Assembly: GCA_038030265.1 (NCBI GenBank)
Contig: CM075942.1
Coordinates: forward strand, 52,232,751 to 52,296,750
Length of the DNA: 64,000 bases
Origin: Corythucha ciliata
Lineage: Eukaryota > Arthropoda > Insecta > Hemiptera > Tingidae
Direction: 5' to 3'
Shown: piece after piece, positions 46,136 to 57,900 of the stretch
How positions within the stretch are numbered: the stretch's first letter is position 1
Layout of the letters: the number at the start of each line of letters is the position of its first letter
The notes under the pieces: generated by a model
What the model saw: the letters and a program-made list of their open reading frames with translations, nothing else
What the model was told of the DNA's origin: nothing
Database searches by the model: none
Position numbers and translations under genes: made by a program

Positions 46136-49100
46136 GTCGAGACGGCGGTGTTGTGACTGATAAAAGACGGCGGCCGAGACACGGACGCGGAAGGATACGA
46201 CCGTAAGTATACAAAATATATACTGGAATAGTTTGAATTTGAGTCGTTGAAACGTTTTAACACAATTGTCGGTCCCATCAACTTCGTAGAAGATGCCACC
46301 CTTGTAACCCCCTCCCTAAGGCAGCCCCTTGGCTGGTATTGTCCCAGCCAGTATAGGTACAACCATGTGAAAAGGGCCACGGAAGTCACATTGGGGGGGG
46401 GGGGTTTGGCGATGAGCTCTTTCTTCTAAAGTCCGCGCCTTTGTGATTCACATAAATATAAGGCTGGCGGAGTGGCGGCTACCTCGGAACGCACTCATTT
46501 TATTCTTCTTCTTTTCTAATCCAATTCAATTAAAAGCACAATATAGTTCCTGATGGTCCCTCCATATCTCCTTGTTAGTCAGTCCTTTTGAACAAGATGT
46601 TGGCGGTGGTGGTGCTGTGTGTGTGTGTGGGGGGGGGGGGTTAAGGAGTCAACAACCCGTAGGCCTTCTACACAATTGGGTAAATGAATTTTGTTCGTAT
46701 ACATATGTACGTACATACCGTAAGCTTTTTTCTTAGTTTTCGTGTCTGTTAGAAATCATACAAGACACACCCAGACCTTAGTTTCTCGCGTGATTTCCTC
46801 CGTTTGCGCTTTTTCTTTCAATAAGGAAAAATCACTTTCCTCCCTTTAACCACCACGAACAGGCCTGTAATCCCTTCATAATTTCCTGCAGGGATCTTCC
46901 CTAACATAAAATAGCCCCCGTCTTGGCAAATTTCTTGCAGTCAGTGACTTGTGAGGTGTCCAATGGGATTCACCGCATCACACTATGTAGACATCATAGA
47001 ACCACGGGTAGTCCCGTCGACGTGAAAAAAATATGTGCGATCGTGACTGGATGATATACCCTAGGTATGGCCGTGGGGCTTTCCCCTTTTTCCCATGACG
47101 AATTAACGACGAGACGTACGCCCTTTTATGCTTTCACGTAGTTAACTAAAATTTTTACAGCGGTTTGTAGTCAAAATGTAGACCTGTCCTTGTGTCTAAT
47201 TCAATTGACTATAATTCGGTTTTATTATTGAAGGAGGCGGCAGCAATTTCTCTCTCCGTTTTAACAAAGAAAAAGTTTCGTCACGTCGTTTTTTAATCGA
47301 AATTTCTTGCTAAGAACGACGCCGACGTATATCCCTCTCAATATACTTGAACAAACAAACAAGAGAATGCTCTATAAATCAATTTCAACGAAGGTGTATG
47401 CAATAATTTATTGCTATTCAGCAACATCTTTTTAAAAAAAAGCAACCAAGACCCTCCCCCACCACTCCACCATTTTAAAAGTGTTTTACCCAGCAACACA
47501 ATAATGCAAGAAAGAAAAAAAAAAATAATTCGCAGCTACCAACCAAGGGAATAGTCGCGTGTGTCCCTAGAAAAGTGGCTTATAGGCGCCCATAATTGGC
47601 GGAAAACCGTCTGCCACGGGCACTCTCACGGCCACGGCTCATCCGATCGAAAATCCGTCTCCTCAAGGTGAGCGCCTCCCTCAATTTTAAGACCATTTTT
47701 TGCAAAAGTGTCTGATTTGAGCCTTACGTGGCTAAATGGATCCATAAGATCATATCTAATTGTTAAATGCTGATTATACCAGTCAGAACGCCCCAAAAGC
47801 CCCCCCCCCCAAGTGTCTCTCAAAGTGCCCGGTCAGAACTGAGTGTTTTTTTAATGGGGGGGGGGGCATCAAGTTTTCCAATTTTACGGTAGGTATATTG
47901 TAGACTTTAGGTGTTCCGATACAAACTGTTTGTGGTTTGTAAGTTCCTCGGGCAAGAAATTATGCGTAATTGACAAATGCAGTCGGTATTGGCTAACACA
48001 AGGGTCGGGATTGCCTCACGAAAGGGTCTTTTGGGGATTTTCGAATGAGTTAATCTCTTGAAATCAGCTTTTTGAGTGAGCGAAACCCACGGAATTTGAG
48101 TTATGATGTAAGTTTCAACGATCTGCAATGTTAAGGCTTTGAAAGAGGTGAACTCGCAAAATTTATTTGTCTATAACTGCGTCAAATTGGAGGTATAGGG
48201 TAAAATCCGCAGATGGGTGGAGGGCATCGCTTCCTGACCACATGTCTTTTGCCGGTGCCCACTGTTGTGGATAAAAGGCCGCAAAAATTCACTTTATACG
48301 CGAAAAGTGATAACGAGATCATGTCAATTATGAATACTATAGGAAAGTGAATAAAATAAATTATTCAAACATTGAACATACTCCAAGGCGGTGAAGTATT
48401 GTCTTAGCGGAGAACTCCCCAGTATACAGAGATTATGCAGTATCTTTAGACGCTTATATTGACCCTAAATCTACTACGTTTGTTGGCTCGCTGTTCCAAT
48501 TGTCTGGTCAAATACTCATCGAGAAAGGCCCGCTAATGTATTATTTCCTAATTTAACCGCATTGTTCGGTCGGTTTTTGAGCGACTTTCACTACTTCACC
48601 CACGCCCCACCAATTTTTTTGAATAATGACACAGGTCAGAACAAAATTAGCCACAATCTGACGTTTATTTGAGGCAAGTTACAAACTTTAATGACAGAAG
48701 TTTGATCGACTTATAATGAACGCGATCTAATTTAGATAGACCAGACGCACTGAAACATTTAATTGGTTTTCTAGGTTGTTTATAAACCCCCTCCCCCACA
48801 AACACAAACACTCCTATAAGTCATACTATACACAATAGTTTCTCTCTTCATAAGTGTCGCCGTCTGGTTATTCTGATTTATCCCTATCAGTCAGGAAATG
48901 TATCGTTAATTAAGAGCCCGCACGCGAAGCTCAAATTTAACAAAACACAAAAAAAAAGTTCAAGTTTTCTACTGCCTCGTTAAAAAAAAAGGGCACGTCT
49001 TTCTCGCCCGTCAAGGCGAAATTTAACGCACCCTTCCCCACCCAATCCAGTCACTACATTTCCTGTAGTATACAGAAGAGGAAATTTCTTGAAACACTAA

Positions 49101-49667
49101 ATATTACGCCCCCGTCTCAGCGTGGACGACGATTATTTTGCCCCTCCAGCGAAGGGCTTTTTCAAGGTGTTTCTTTAAATAATAAGCGAGAGCTTGTTAT
49201 ACCCTTGAACCCTTCCCCGCCATACCGTCATGGATGGTAAACGTCGCCAACTAGTGCATGGTATTTCGTGATTAATTAAACTATATTTATACGATGATTC
49301 ATCGATTGAAACCGTTTTAATAATGAATATTTCGATTGTATATTTCTACGTTACCGCAGTGAAAAAAAGACATTGCGTCGTCTTCTCGCGATTCGTTCTT
49401 CCTCGCCAATTTAGAGTAGTAATGGTGGTGGTGGGTGGGGGGTTACTTTGCTAGTTTAAGGCACAATCACCTAAAAGATAGAGAGAGAGAAAAAAGGCAC
49501 AATCGTGAGCAAAAAAGTTCTCTTATGAGTTTAGCGTAATCAAAGCGCACGGCTGCGTGTAGAAATCGTTCCTCGTGCAGGATTATGTGTCGGTGCCTGC
49601 AATAAAATAATTAATTGGGTTACGCTCTTTTTTCTGACGTTCTAATTTTTTTTTCTTCTTCTAACAG
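46136..49667. other. Intergenic or intronic, no gene seen
   Basis: Contains a (GT)n microsatellite with a following G run at about 46616-46640, C and G runs at 47802 and 47856, and a family C block at 48020-48200. Frames are short. If the exons at 46038 and 49668 belong together, this is one 3.5-kb intron. Confidence 0.3.
48020..48200. repeat. Family C degenerate repeat
   Basis: Phrases gaaatcagctttttgagtga, gcgaaacccacggaatttga and gaactcgcaaaatttattt repeat at about 30-nt spacing, matching the wording at 8860-9060 (gagcgaaacccacgg). Confidence 0.5.
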
Positions 49668-49777
49668 AGTGAATGCGTGGGAAGAGGGATGCTGGGGGGA
49701 TGAAATGCCTTTGGATAAAGGCCGACCCCTGTATAGCAACAACAACAACCACATCAACAACAACACTCATTTATCCC
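49668..49777 (+). other. Candidate exon with Asn-rich segment
   Basis: Flanked by a strong acceptor (ttttttttcttcttctaacag type) and a perfect GTGAGT donor. It is open in one frame (phase 2 in, phase 1 out) and reads NAWEEGCWGDEMPLDKGRP, followed by an Asn-rich tract and THLS. It fits the phase of the exon at 46038-46135. No downstream exon could be joined with confidence and no family is recognised. Confidence 0.4.
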
Positions 49778-50024
49778 GTGAGTATTACAATTTTCTGGTT
49801 TTCAGCGTATACCTATGATAGGCGTCATATTCACGTACATATAGACTAGAGCAGTGCAGATTGACCCCCTCTCGCCCCTCACCACCACAACAAAAATCAA
49901 TTTCACCCCAGTCTGTGAACAGCGTCACTCAATGTCATTACTTCAGAGTTTATTATCGGCACTGACACATTCATGTTTCTTGACGAGCGACAAGAATAAG
50001 GCCTGTCGTTCACTGGAAGTGTTT

Positions 50025-50172
50025 TCGAGGAGCGCTAGAACGCGCGAAAACGAGCGTTCATCAAAAAAAGGCTTAAATTGAATTCACTGCAGCTAAGCCT
50101 GCAGTGTACGATGTCACAATCAATTTGAGCCTTTGGGATGTATACGCTCGTTGTCGCGCCGCTCGAAAAGGC
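50025..50172. mobile_element. Foldback element
   Basis: The left arm (gaacgcgcgaaaacgagcgt ... aaaggcttaaattga) is matched by an inverted right arm (tcaatttgagccttt ... acgctcgttgtcgcgccgc). The centre is a perfect cactgcag/ctgcagtg hairpin. Length about 145 bp, non-coding. Confidence 0.7.
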
Positions 50173-50980
50173 TTCCGGGGGACGACCGACCTAAGGTGAA
50201 AATTGAAGTTCCAGATGAGATTTTCAATGAAGTATAAACATGCTCGTCTTGGTTAACGTCCGAGGGTTGCTAGGGTACGGAACAGATGATTGGTGGAAAT
50301 GCGAAAAGACGTAAACGATTTTATTTTTTACGTCTTTCAAAATCTCTCTAGATCGTTTTTATCGTGAACGTTATGATTTTACACAGAAAAAAACGTTCGT
50401 TTTCTCAATTTTCTTTTCGGTCTGCCTAGGTAGAAAAGTACACCCTCTTAAGCCTTTTTAGTATCGTCATCAAACTCTTTTCAACCTTGTCACTCTTGAT
50501 TGCCACGCGGGGCGTTTTTATTAATTCCTGTTAAAACGTCTGAATGAGAATGAGAGAGTGCCCAAGTTTTACTTAATTTTTAAAACGTGAAAAGGGAATG
50601 TCTTTGCGGTATAGTAATTCAATGTTGGGGGGGGGGGGTCAAGAAAAGGGGCGGACCGTCCCAAAGGGCGCCACGTTCGGAAGGGGCCCCCGAAAAAATG
50701 AACGATGAACAAAACTAAGGATTTTAAAGGTTTTACGCTCGTGCATGTCGTAACAAAAAAAATAAACCTGACACGACGGTGATTTGGCCTCACGGGGATT
50801 TTCATTCCATCCGACCAGGTGAATAGTACGTTGCAGGACTCTCAGCAGATTTACAGTGCTGCAACTTGTAGGCCGCATTCAAGAGAAAAAGCTTATGTGT
50901 GGGCACCCTACACATTAAAAATGAAGACGAAGATTAATAGAAATTGCTGTCCGTGGCTATAAAATTGATAGCGCAGGTGA
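50173..50980. other. Intergenic, no gene seen
   Basis: Holds a relic MITE end at about 50338 (caaaatctctctaga) and a G run at 50627-50638. Overlapping minus frames across 50569-50878 are short and unsupported. Confidence 0.35.
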
Positions 50981-50999
50981 GGGCCTGTTCTAGCTTTTT

Positions 51000-52165
51000 A
51001 CCACCCCGGGGCTAATTTGTTTTTGCTGCTAAAATGAGGAAAATCCAATTTACTGCGTGTGGAGACATTTCGCTGCTGCAGCTGAATAAACCGCTAATCG
51101 GTGAAGGCCAATAAAATGGACAAATCACGCAAATGAGCTGTTCTAGTCGTGAATCCGCAGAAATATATATATATACATGCGGCTGAAATTGAGAAAATAT
51201 GAGATTCTCGATGCGAATTTCGATCTTAAATTAAGAATAATCTATATTTCGGGGTTCACGGAGGACCTCAAATGGATAAAATTCTGATGAAGTGCTTATG
51301 AGCTGTTTTCATATTAAGTTTGTTGCCAAAAGTTTGGAAGAAGTGCCAACTCGCGGCTAAAACTGAAATAAAGCTGTCATTCATGGCCGAAGTTAATAAA
51401 AAAAAAAGATCCTTCTTGGTTTCACGATAAACCTTCAAGGTCATAATGGATCGCTAATTCGGGGCTTACGGATGATAAAAAGCGCTCACCTGGCGCTAAA
51501 ATTGAGGAAAACACTCTTATACCCAGTTTCTGAAGTTCCTTTGGCGGGTAAAATTGAGAAATCTAGGTTGTTTCTTTTGGGTGAATCCTAAAGTTCGGAA
51601 AAAGCGAAAAATTGCTGCTAAATTCGACCGAAACAGGTTTTCTTGATAAATTTCCTGGGTAATAATTATTGAGAAAAATCGCTAAAAATCGTAGTCCGCG
51701 AAGGACCTGAAAGAGCAAAATTTGGGGAAATACATTTATCATAGCTGTTCTTCTCTGTTCTTGTTCAGCGGCTGGGAAGATTGGAAAAAGCGCTCATTCA
51801 CTGATAAAATGGAGATAAAGCGCTTCTCTCCAGTTTATGCAGGTTCTTATAGGCGGCGAAAATATATAGAATGCGCACTAATAGGCAGTTCCTGGTGCAA
51901 GTCTGCATCTAAAAATGAGAAAATGCGCTAACTCATGGCTGCAATTTAAGGAAAATAGCTAATTCTTTGCTAAGATTAAGAAAAAACTTCAATTCGCGTC
52001 CAAAATATAATAGAAGACGCCTTTTCTGGAGGCAACTTGCTATCTACTAATTCTTTGCTAAATGTAGGAACAATTGCGAACTCTTGGCGGAAATAGTGAA
52101 AAACGCTAATTCACGGCTAAAATTGAGTAAAATTTAAATTTTTCATTTGCAGGTGAAATTGAGAA
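51000..52165 (+). repeat. Family A degenerate repeat
   Basis: A long block of diverged units: gctaatttgtttttgctgct-aaaatgagg, gcggctgaaattgagaaaat, cgctaattcacggctaaaat-tgag. Unit length is 28-31 nt where it can be followed, with insertions between. Confidence 0.65.
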
Positions 52166-52168
52166 ATA

Positions 52169-52282
52169 GTATATTACACAACGAGTGAGGGAAGTAGAAT
52201 TTGGCACGCGAGTTTTGTTTGGCTCACGAGCTGAAAAAAACAGCGAGGCAATTCTACTCTCTCACGAGTTGTGTACACTATT
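52169..52282. mobile_element. Short foldback element
   Basis: The left arm tatattacacaacgagtgag-ggaagtagaatt is matched by an inverted right arm aattctactctctcacgagt-tgtgtacac. One arm is also found inverted at about 25310-25350 (attctacttccctcactcgt-tgtgtaatatac), next to the composite unit. Confidence 0.7.
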
Positions 52283-52789
52283 TTTCGCGTGGCTATACTA
52301 GCTACCCAGCTTTTGACATAAGCCTAATAAAAATAGAGTCAATTTTCATTCGTGTGAAATTGATAACGTTCGGTCAACTGCATTAATTGTAATGCGGAAG
52401 CCTAGTCACGTCAGGTTGCCTAGTTACGTCCCACCGCCGTCTTCCCCTGGTCAGTGAGGTAAAGTTTTTACGCCACTACTTTTCACTGAGGTAAAGTTTT
52501 TACATCACTGGTGCGTATCTCTCGACTTCTTGCAGTTGTTTTTTGCCTGTAAGCTCAAATTTTACAAGCTGGACACGCGAAAATGGATAAATAGATGAGC
52601 TATTTAAAGGCATGAGAAGGACAGAGAATACGGTTGCGGAAAATGTTCGTTTTGGCGGGATTTAAAATATGCAAATTTTTGTTAATAAATACGAATATTT
52701 TCTCAAGGGTTTTAAATTTTTATTTATTTATTTACATGGAAGGATTGATATGCCTCATCGAAAAAAAATATTTTTGGAAAATGTGAAAC

Positions 52790-52960
52790 TTCCTCATTTA
52801 AAAAAATGATAATTCACGCCAAAATGGTGGAAAAATGTCAATTCACAGATGAAGATGAGAAAAATCTTTAGTTCTGGGCTAAAATTGAGAAAACGAAAGT
52901 TTGCGGTATCTGGAGGCTACGTCCATCGTGCCTAGAATTTAGAAAATGCCTTAATTAGAA
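52790..52960 (+). repeat. Family A degenerate repeat
   Basis: Three or four diverged units (gataattcacgccaaaatgg, gggctaaaattgagaaaacg) separated from the main 51.0-52.2 kb block by AT-rich DNA that contains a 21-nt imperfect direct repeat based on gaggtaaagtttttac (52456 and 52489). Confidence 0.55.
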
Positions 52961-53676
52961 ATACGTAAGAATTCTATTCCTTGTTTATGCAGTCTCGTCG
53001 GAGACTGGGGTGCCTCATAAAAATTTTGTCCCGGCCCTCTGATAGGTGTAGGTCCACCTCTGACAATAACGTCGTAAGTATGGGCCAGCGTCCTGAACGA
53101 AAAGAATGTTTTAATAAAATATTACGCCTCCCCCTCTCATCACTTTTAACCCCCTCGCACTGTCGGCCATTTCACAAAACCTCAACAGCTCTTTGTCGAG
53201 GTGGTTAACCTATTGACGAGTACTTTGCGAGAGGGGTGGAGGTGAGCTTTATAAAAAAAAGTCCGTTTCAATTGTTAATGGTAATTGAAAAGGAAGCGGA
53301 AACTAATAGCAATTGACGCTTGTGGGACAGAGGAAAGCGAGGTTCATCTTACCCCCTACACCACCTCGCCCATTTACCCAGCAATAGCGCCTCCAGTCAT
53401 GTATAACAACTGCATGTACTGTTGTACATATCCCTTCCCTCTGTGATGATCTGAGGGAGGGGGGGCAGAGGTGCCCGGAGGACGCTGCAATTTCGTCATG
53501 GATTGTATAGGAGGCACACCCTGTGGGCAACCAGAGCAGAGAGTCCTACTGAACGCGGGAACGACACGTATTTCTCGTTTTTAAAACAACGAAATTCCCG
53601 CTACTTTATTACATGTTATAGAGCGGCAACCAGCAGCGTATATTGTGAATTCGCAGATATCGAAGTTATCTTTCAG
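52961..53676. other. Intergenic, no gene seen
   Basis: Short frames on both strands without support. A G run at about 53460. Nothing else noted. Confidence 0.35.
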
Positions 53677-53768
53677 GCCTCAGAGTGTCTCCAACCCAGA
53701 CACGCCAACTTTCAAAGTCGCGCCCCCTCCATATCACCCTTACGACACGAACTATTCACACTATCTAG
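53677..53768 (+). other. Candidate exon, unassigned
   Basis: After a pyrimidine-rich acceptor (gttatctttcag) one frame reads PQSVSNPDTPTFKVAPPPYH, then PYDTNYSHYL, before a GTGATA donor (phase 2 in, phase 1 out). The Pro/Tyr-rich wording resembles a cytoplasmic tail. It cannot be joined in phase to the exon at 49668 directly. No family recognised. Confidence 0.25.
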
Positions 53769-54304
53769 GTGATATTTTTGCTCACACCTTCGAATAAAAC
53801 GAAGAGAAATCGCAGTACAACGAATAGATAAGCTCTGCTATAGGCCTTGAGATAAGCAGATAAGCCATAGCCCTTTCCTGATTTAAGTTTAATTACTCGG
53901 TTACACGTTTGGCTCTGAGGGGTCACTAACCAACAAAACGCAGGGAGAGAGTAAATTTTTTTCCATCAACTTTTAACAATGACCGTGTCCAATTTTTCCT
54001 CGCGAGGACCGTTCGTTTTGCAATCATTCAATCCCTCTCTCCCCTTTGCGTGCGTATTCTTTCTCGGATTTCGTTTGTCAAAAGAGTATAATGGGCATAA
54101 AGATTTCAGTTTAGACGTTGTACTCGGGAGGAGTTAATAAGCGTACAGAAATATATTGCTACACCCCTGTATTTAATGGAACGTCGCGGCCTTTCGACAA
54201 AAACCACGCTTTTCAATTATTTCTACTCCTTTAGGTATTCAACAATTAGATTTACCCTATTGGCAAATCGTTCTATTTTCACGTAACATTTATTTTATTT
54301 ACAG

Positions 54305-54571
54305 CTCTTTAAATCGAACGATATAGAACTGAATTTATCGGAATTGCCACGTCGCCGCGCGGTCGCCGTCCCCTCCGATCATATAAGTGTCATTTTTGGT
54401 GGGAAAAACCTAGTGAAAAATAGGGCACCCAGACGAATTTTTTCAACACCATGGGCGACTGACTTCTTATACGTTCACGCTTTCCCCTTTATTTCGCACA
54501 CTGTCAATTTTATCCAGTTTTCCACTATGATTTATGGGAATCGACCTGAAAAAATACGCAATTACCATTGA
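54305..54571 (+). other. Candidate terminal exon, unassigned
   Basis: An acceptor (ttattttatttacag) is followed by an 88-codon open frame beginning LFKSNDIELNLSELPRRRAV and ending at a tga. It lies just upstream of the NIM1 gene on the same strand. The frame is within chance length and no domain is seen. Confidence 0.25.
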
Positions 54572-54902
54572 AACGCGACGGGTGTCTTATATAAATACCC
54601 TCCGCTTCTCAGTACATTATACGCATTTTGTTACTGACTTTTCCTGCCTAAAAAAAAGGCTTGGATAATAATAACGCCAAAACACAGAGGCCACTCAGGC
54701 AACGTTATTGATTTAAAAGTTGTCCGTTCGACGTTCAATCGACTTTTCCTTGGTGCTCGTGTAAGCACTCCCTCCTCCCCCACCCTTCAAACCATCCGTT
54801 TTCCGTTGAATTTTACATGAAAAATTAACTAATAAAAAAAGGACGGAGAACGAAACTCGGCTAGTCTAACCTTCAGTACTTCAGTCCCTTTTTATCCGCG
54901 GT
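54572..54902 (+). promoter_or_regulatory. Upstream region of the NIM1 kinase gene
   Basis: Contains TATATAAATA at 54588-54597 and two TCAGT initiator-like pentamers at about 54873 and 54881, within 30 nt of the start codon. TATA and TCAGT are not at the usual ~30-nt spacing, so the start site cannot be assigned from sequence. Confidence 0.25.
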
Positions 54903-57900
54903 ATGGTGTCCGGTCACAGTGAAGACGTGTCGACGTCGTCGTCCCGATTTCTTGCACCGCCGCCGCCACCAACGCTGGTCAGTCGCAGTGTCAGCGGCGG
55001 CAGTGGTGACGAGTCGGATGCATCGTCCATGAGTAATTGCCTCGTCGTGTCTGGTTTAACGAGTCCGTCCGACGGTGGTGAATCGATGGCCGATGAGAGA
55101 GGTGGCGTTGTCGTTCGTACAGGAAAGGTGAAGAAGACAACAAACGTTGGTCCCCCGAAGAAGAGGTTCATCAGGCGACGCGTTAAAAAATCGGACGGAA
55201 CGATTCATATAAAATATGAATTCGGTTGGTCTTTACAGTTCACTATATTTTTATGGCCACTGTGGAGATTAATGTTGCTCTAGGTCAGGTATTAATCGAG
55301 AAAGACCAGATTATTGCGTTCGAAAATCGGTAAAGTCGTGGCTATAAAGTTTAAATAAAAAAAAAAATGCTTATCCGCGAATAAAATGTCAAAAAGTAAT
55401 AATTGACGGCTAAAATGAAGAAAACCGCTAATTCGCGGCTGAAATTAAGATAAATAGTAGCAGTTCGTGAGAAATGTTGAGAAAATCTCCATTTCGCGGC
55501 TGAAATTGAGAAAATGCTGTAATAAACGGATAAAATTGGGGGAAAACGCTAATTTGCTCACGCAGTACTAGAAAAAAAAATAATTCCCGGGTAAAATTGA
55601 TTAAAAGTTTCAATTCGCGAATAAAGTTGAGGAAGGCAAAAATAGCGCAAGTTCGAGGTTGGCAGCTTGACCCCACTTTGAACTTTCCACAATAAATGCT
55701 CCAAGCACATCTTATTCTCCTTATCAATGAGAGACAACCTTTGCCCCTTTTCTCTCGTGGTTTGCGGCAATTTTCGGTATATTGTATCAGCAGAACATAA
55801 TGTGCTGGGAGCACATCCCCAATTTTACGATGTTCCCATTGTATTATAAGCTCCTAGCTCGTCCTATTCTCCTAATGATTCGGTACCTACGTTGTCAAAA
55901 TCGGTGGTTTTGCCCTTTTTTACCGTCATTGACGACTATTTTTCAACTTTGGTATCAGGCGAATAGTATAAGCTGGGAGCTCAGCCCCCACCTCTCTCCA
56001 TAAACTCCTAGAACGTGCTAAACTCCTAATCAATGAGAAACCAAGACTGTTCAAAAACGACGATTTTGCCCCTTTTTTCTCTCACGTTTTTCTGCAGCAG
56101 GACAAATTGTGAGTTTAGTGTTTTTTGTCAATCTTAACGCGAATTTGAGCTTTTCTCAATTTTAGCTACAAATCAGTGTTCTTTGTGAACTTAATGTTAA
56201 CGGTTTTTGTCAACTTAAGAGAAACGGAAGGCTGTATAATTCTTACACAAAAGCGCGAATTAATTGCCACAAAACTGGATAAATTGCTAAGTTGCGGCTA
56301 AAATTGAAAAAACGGTAACTCGTGGCTAAAATTGAGTATAAATGCTTCTACTAAAATTGACAAAAATCGCTTATTCGCGGGTAAAATTAAGAAAAATTTG
56401 AAATAAAATGCTAATATGATCGCGGCTTAAATTGAGAGGGATCACCATTCGTGGATATAACAGAGAAAAAGTGCTTGTTTTTTCATTTCGCTATTTTTAT
56501 GAATTTTTAGGGCCACTAAGGAGCTCACTGTTGCAGCAGCAGGTCAGCTTGATTGTGCACAACACCGGATGTGTGTCATTGAAGAGCAACCCCCCGCCTA
56601 TCCCCTGCACCAATGCTTTCAATTCAGATGCTTCTCCCCCCCCCCCTCAGCATTGTTAGTGGGTGATCTTCTTACCCAGAGAGCGAATTAGCAGCAGAGC
56701 AATCGGTTAATTGACCGTAATTACACTAATATACTCTTCCGAGTTTAATTTATTTTCATGCGAATCTACTTGTCCTGGTTCTCGTTTGCGGATCTCTTCT
56801 CGAGCCCTCCCCCCGCCATATCATCGTATGAATCGCGCGATTGTTTTCATTCAATTTACAGCACGCTTCTCTCTCGTTGTCGCTGATTTATTGCACGCCT
56901 GTTAAACGGGTTGAGGATGAGTCTTCGTCTTTTTATCCAATTTTTTTTTAGACTGGCTAGACGTTTATTTCCGGCAGTAGGGCTTGGAAATAAGTCGAAT
57001 CAAGTAGTTTCTTCGTCCTTATCGCAGCTTGTATAACGAGATTTAATATTTACGGAGAAACTACCGCGGTAACGGCTGCTACGAGGAATAAAAGGGATTT
57101 GAAATTGCATTGTAGGCTAGGTCAAGGAACTCGTATATGTATATACGAGATTATTAACCTTCCGTTAAGCCGTTTCTCTCTCTTTTAATATTTAAATAAG
57201 GACGGCATAGTGTCATTTAAGGAGCCGCTTTGGTTAGTTATGTCCTTACAGCATTATTAATAAAAAGCGTAGGTGCGCTACGCCTTGTTGTTGTGAATTC
57301 AACCCTCCTACCCCTAAACCACGCTGAGAAGGAGTTTTTATGAGGCTTAACAGTACTAATCTTTCACTCTCTCTCTCTTTTCTTCGTTATTTTTATTTAA
57401 TGTTCGACAGTCTACGATAGATCGATTCACAACTTACATCATGATCAAAAGTGGCAACAAGAGGCCACCCTGGGAAAACGAGTCGCGCTCTACAAACTTC
57501 TGGGCGAGCTCGGACGGGGTAATTTTTCCACCGTCAAATTGGCCATACACGAGCTTACAAAAGGTAAAAACAAAAGAAAAAAAAAAAAAAAAAAAAAAAT
57601 CCTGACGTAACTGTGTAATTCTAGTGCTTTAATTCGTTTCTTGTTTTGTAGAAAGAGTGGCCGTTAAGATTTTGGACAAATCCAAGCTAACGCCCAAAGC
57701 GAGAAAAATGCTCGTTCGCGAGATAGGAAGCATGGAGGCTGTTCACCATAAAAACGTCATCAGGTAGAGTAAAACGAAAAAAATGTTGACTTTTTTTATT
57801 TTCGTACGATAAAGGCGAAGTGTACAATGGTCCAAACTAGGAAGAGTAACACAGCCACGTAGAAAAAAATACATTTTCTTCGGTAGGCGCCGTCTTTTCT

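Noticed and set aside
54588..54613. TATA box plus TCAGT initiator as the NIM1 core promoter
   Set aside because: The distance between the two (about 23 nt) is shorter than the usual ~30, and the start codon is nearly 300 nt away.
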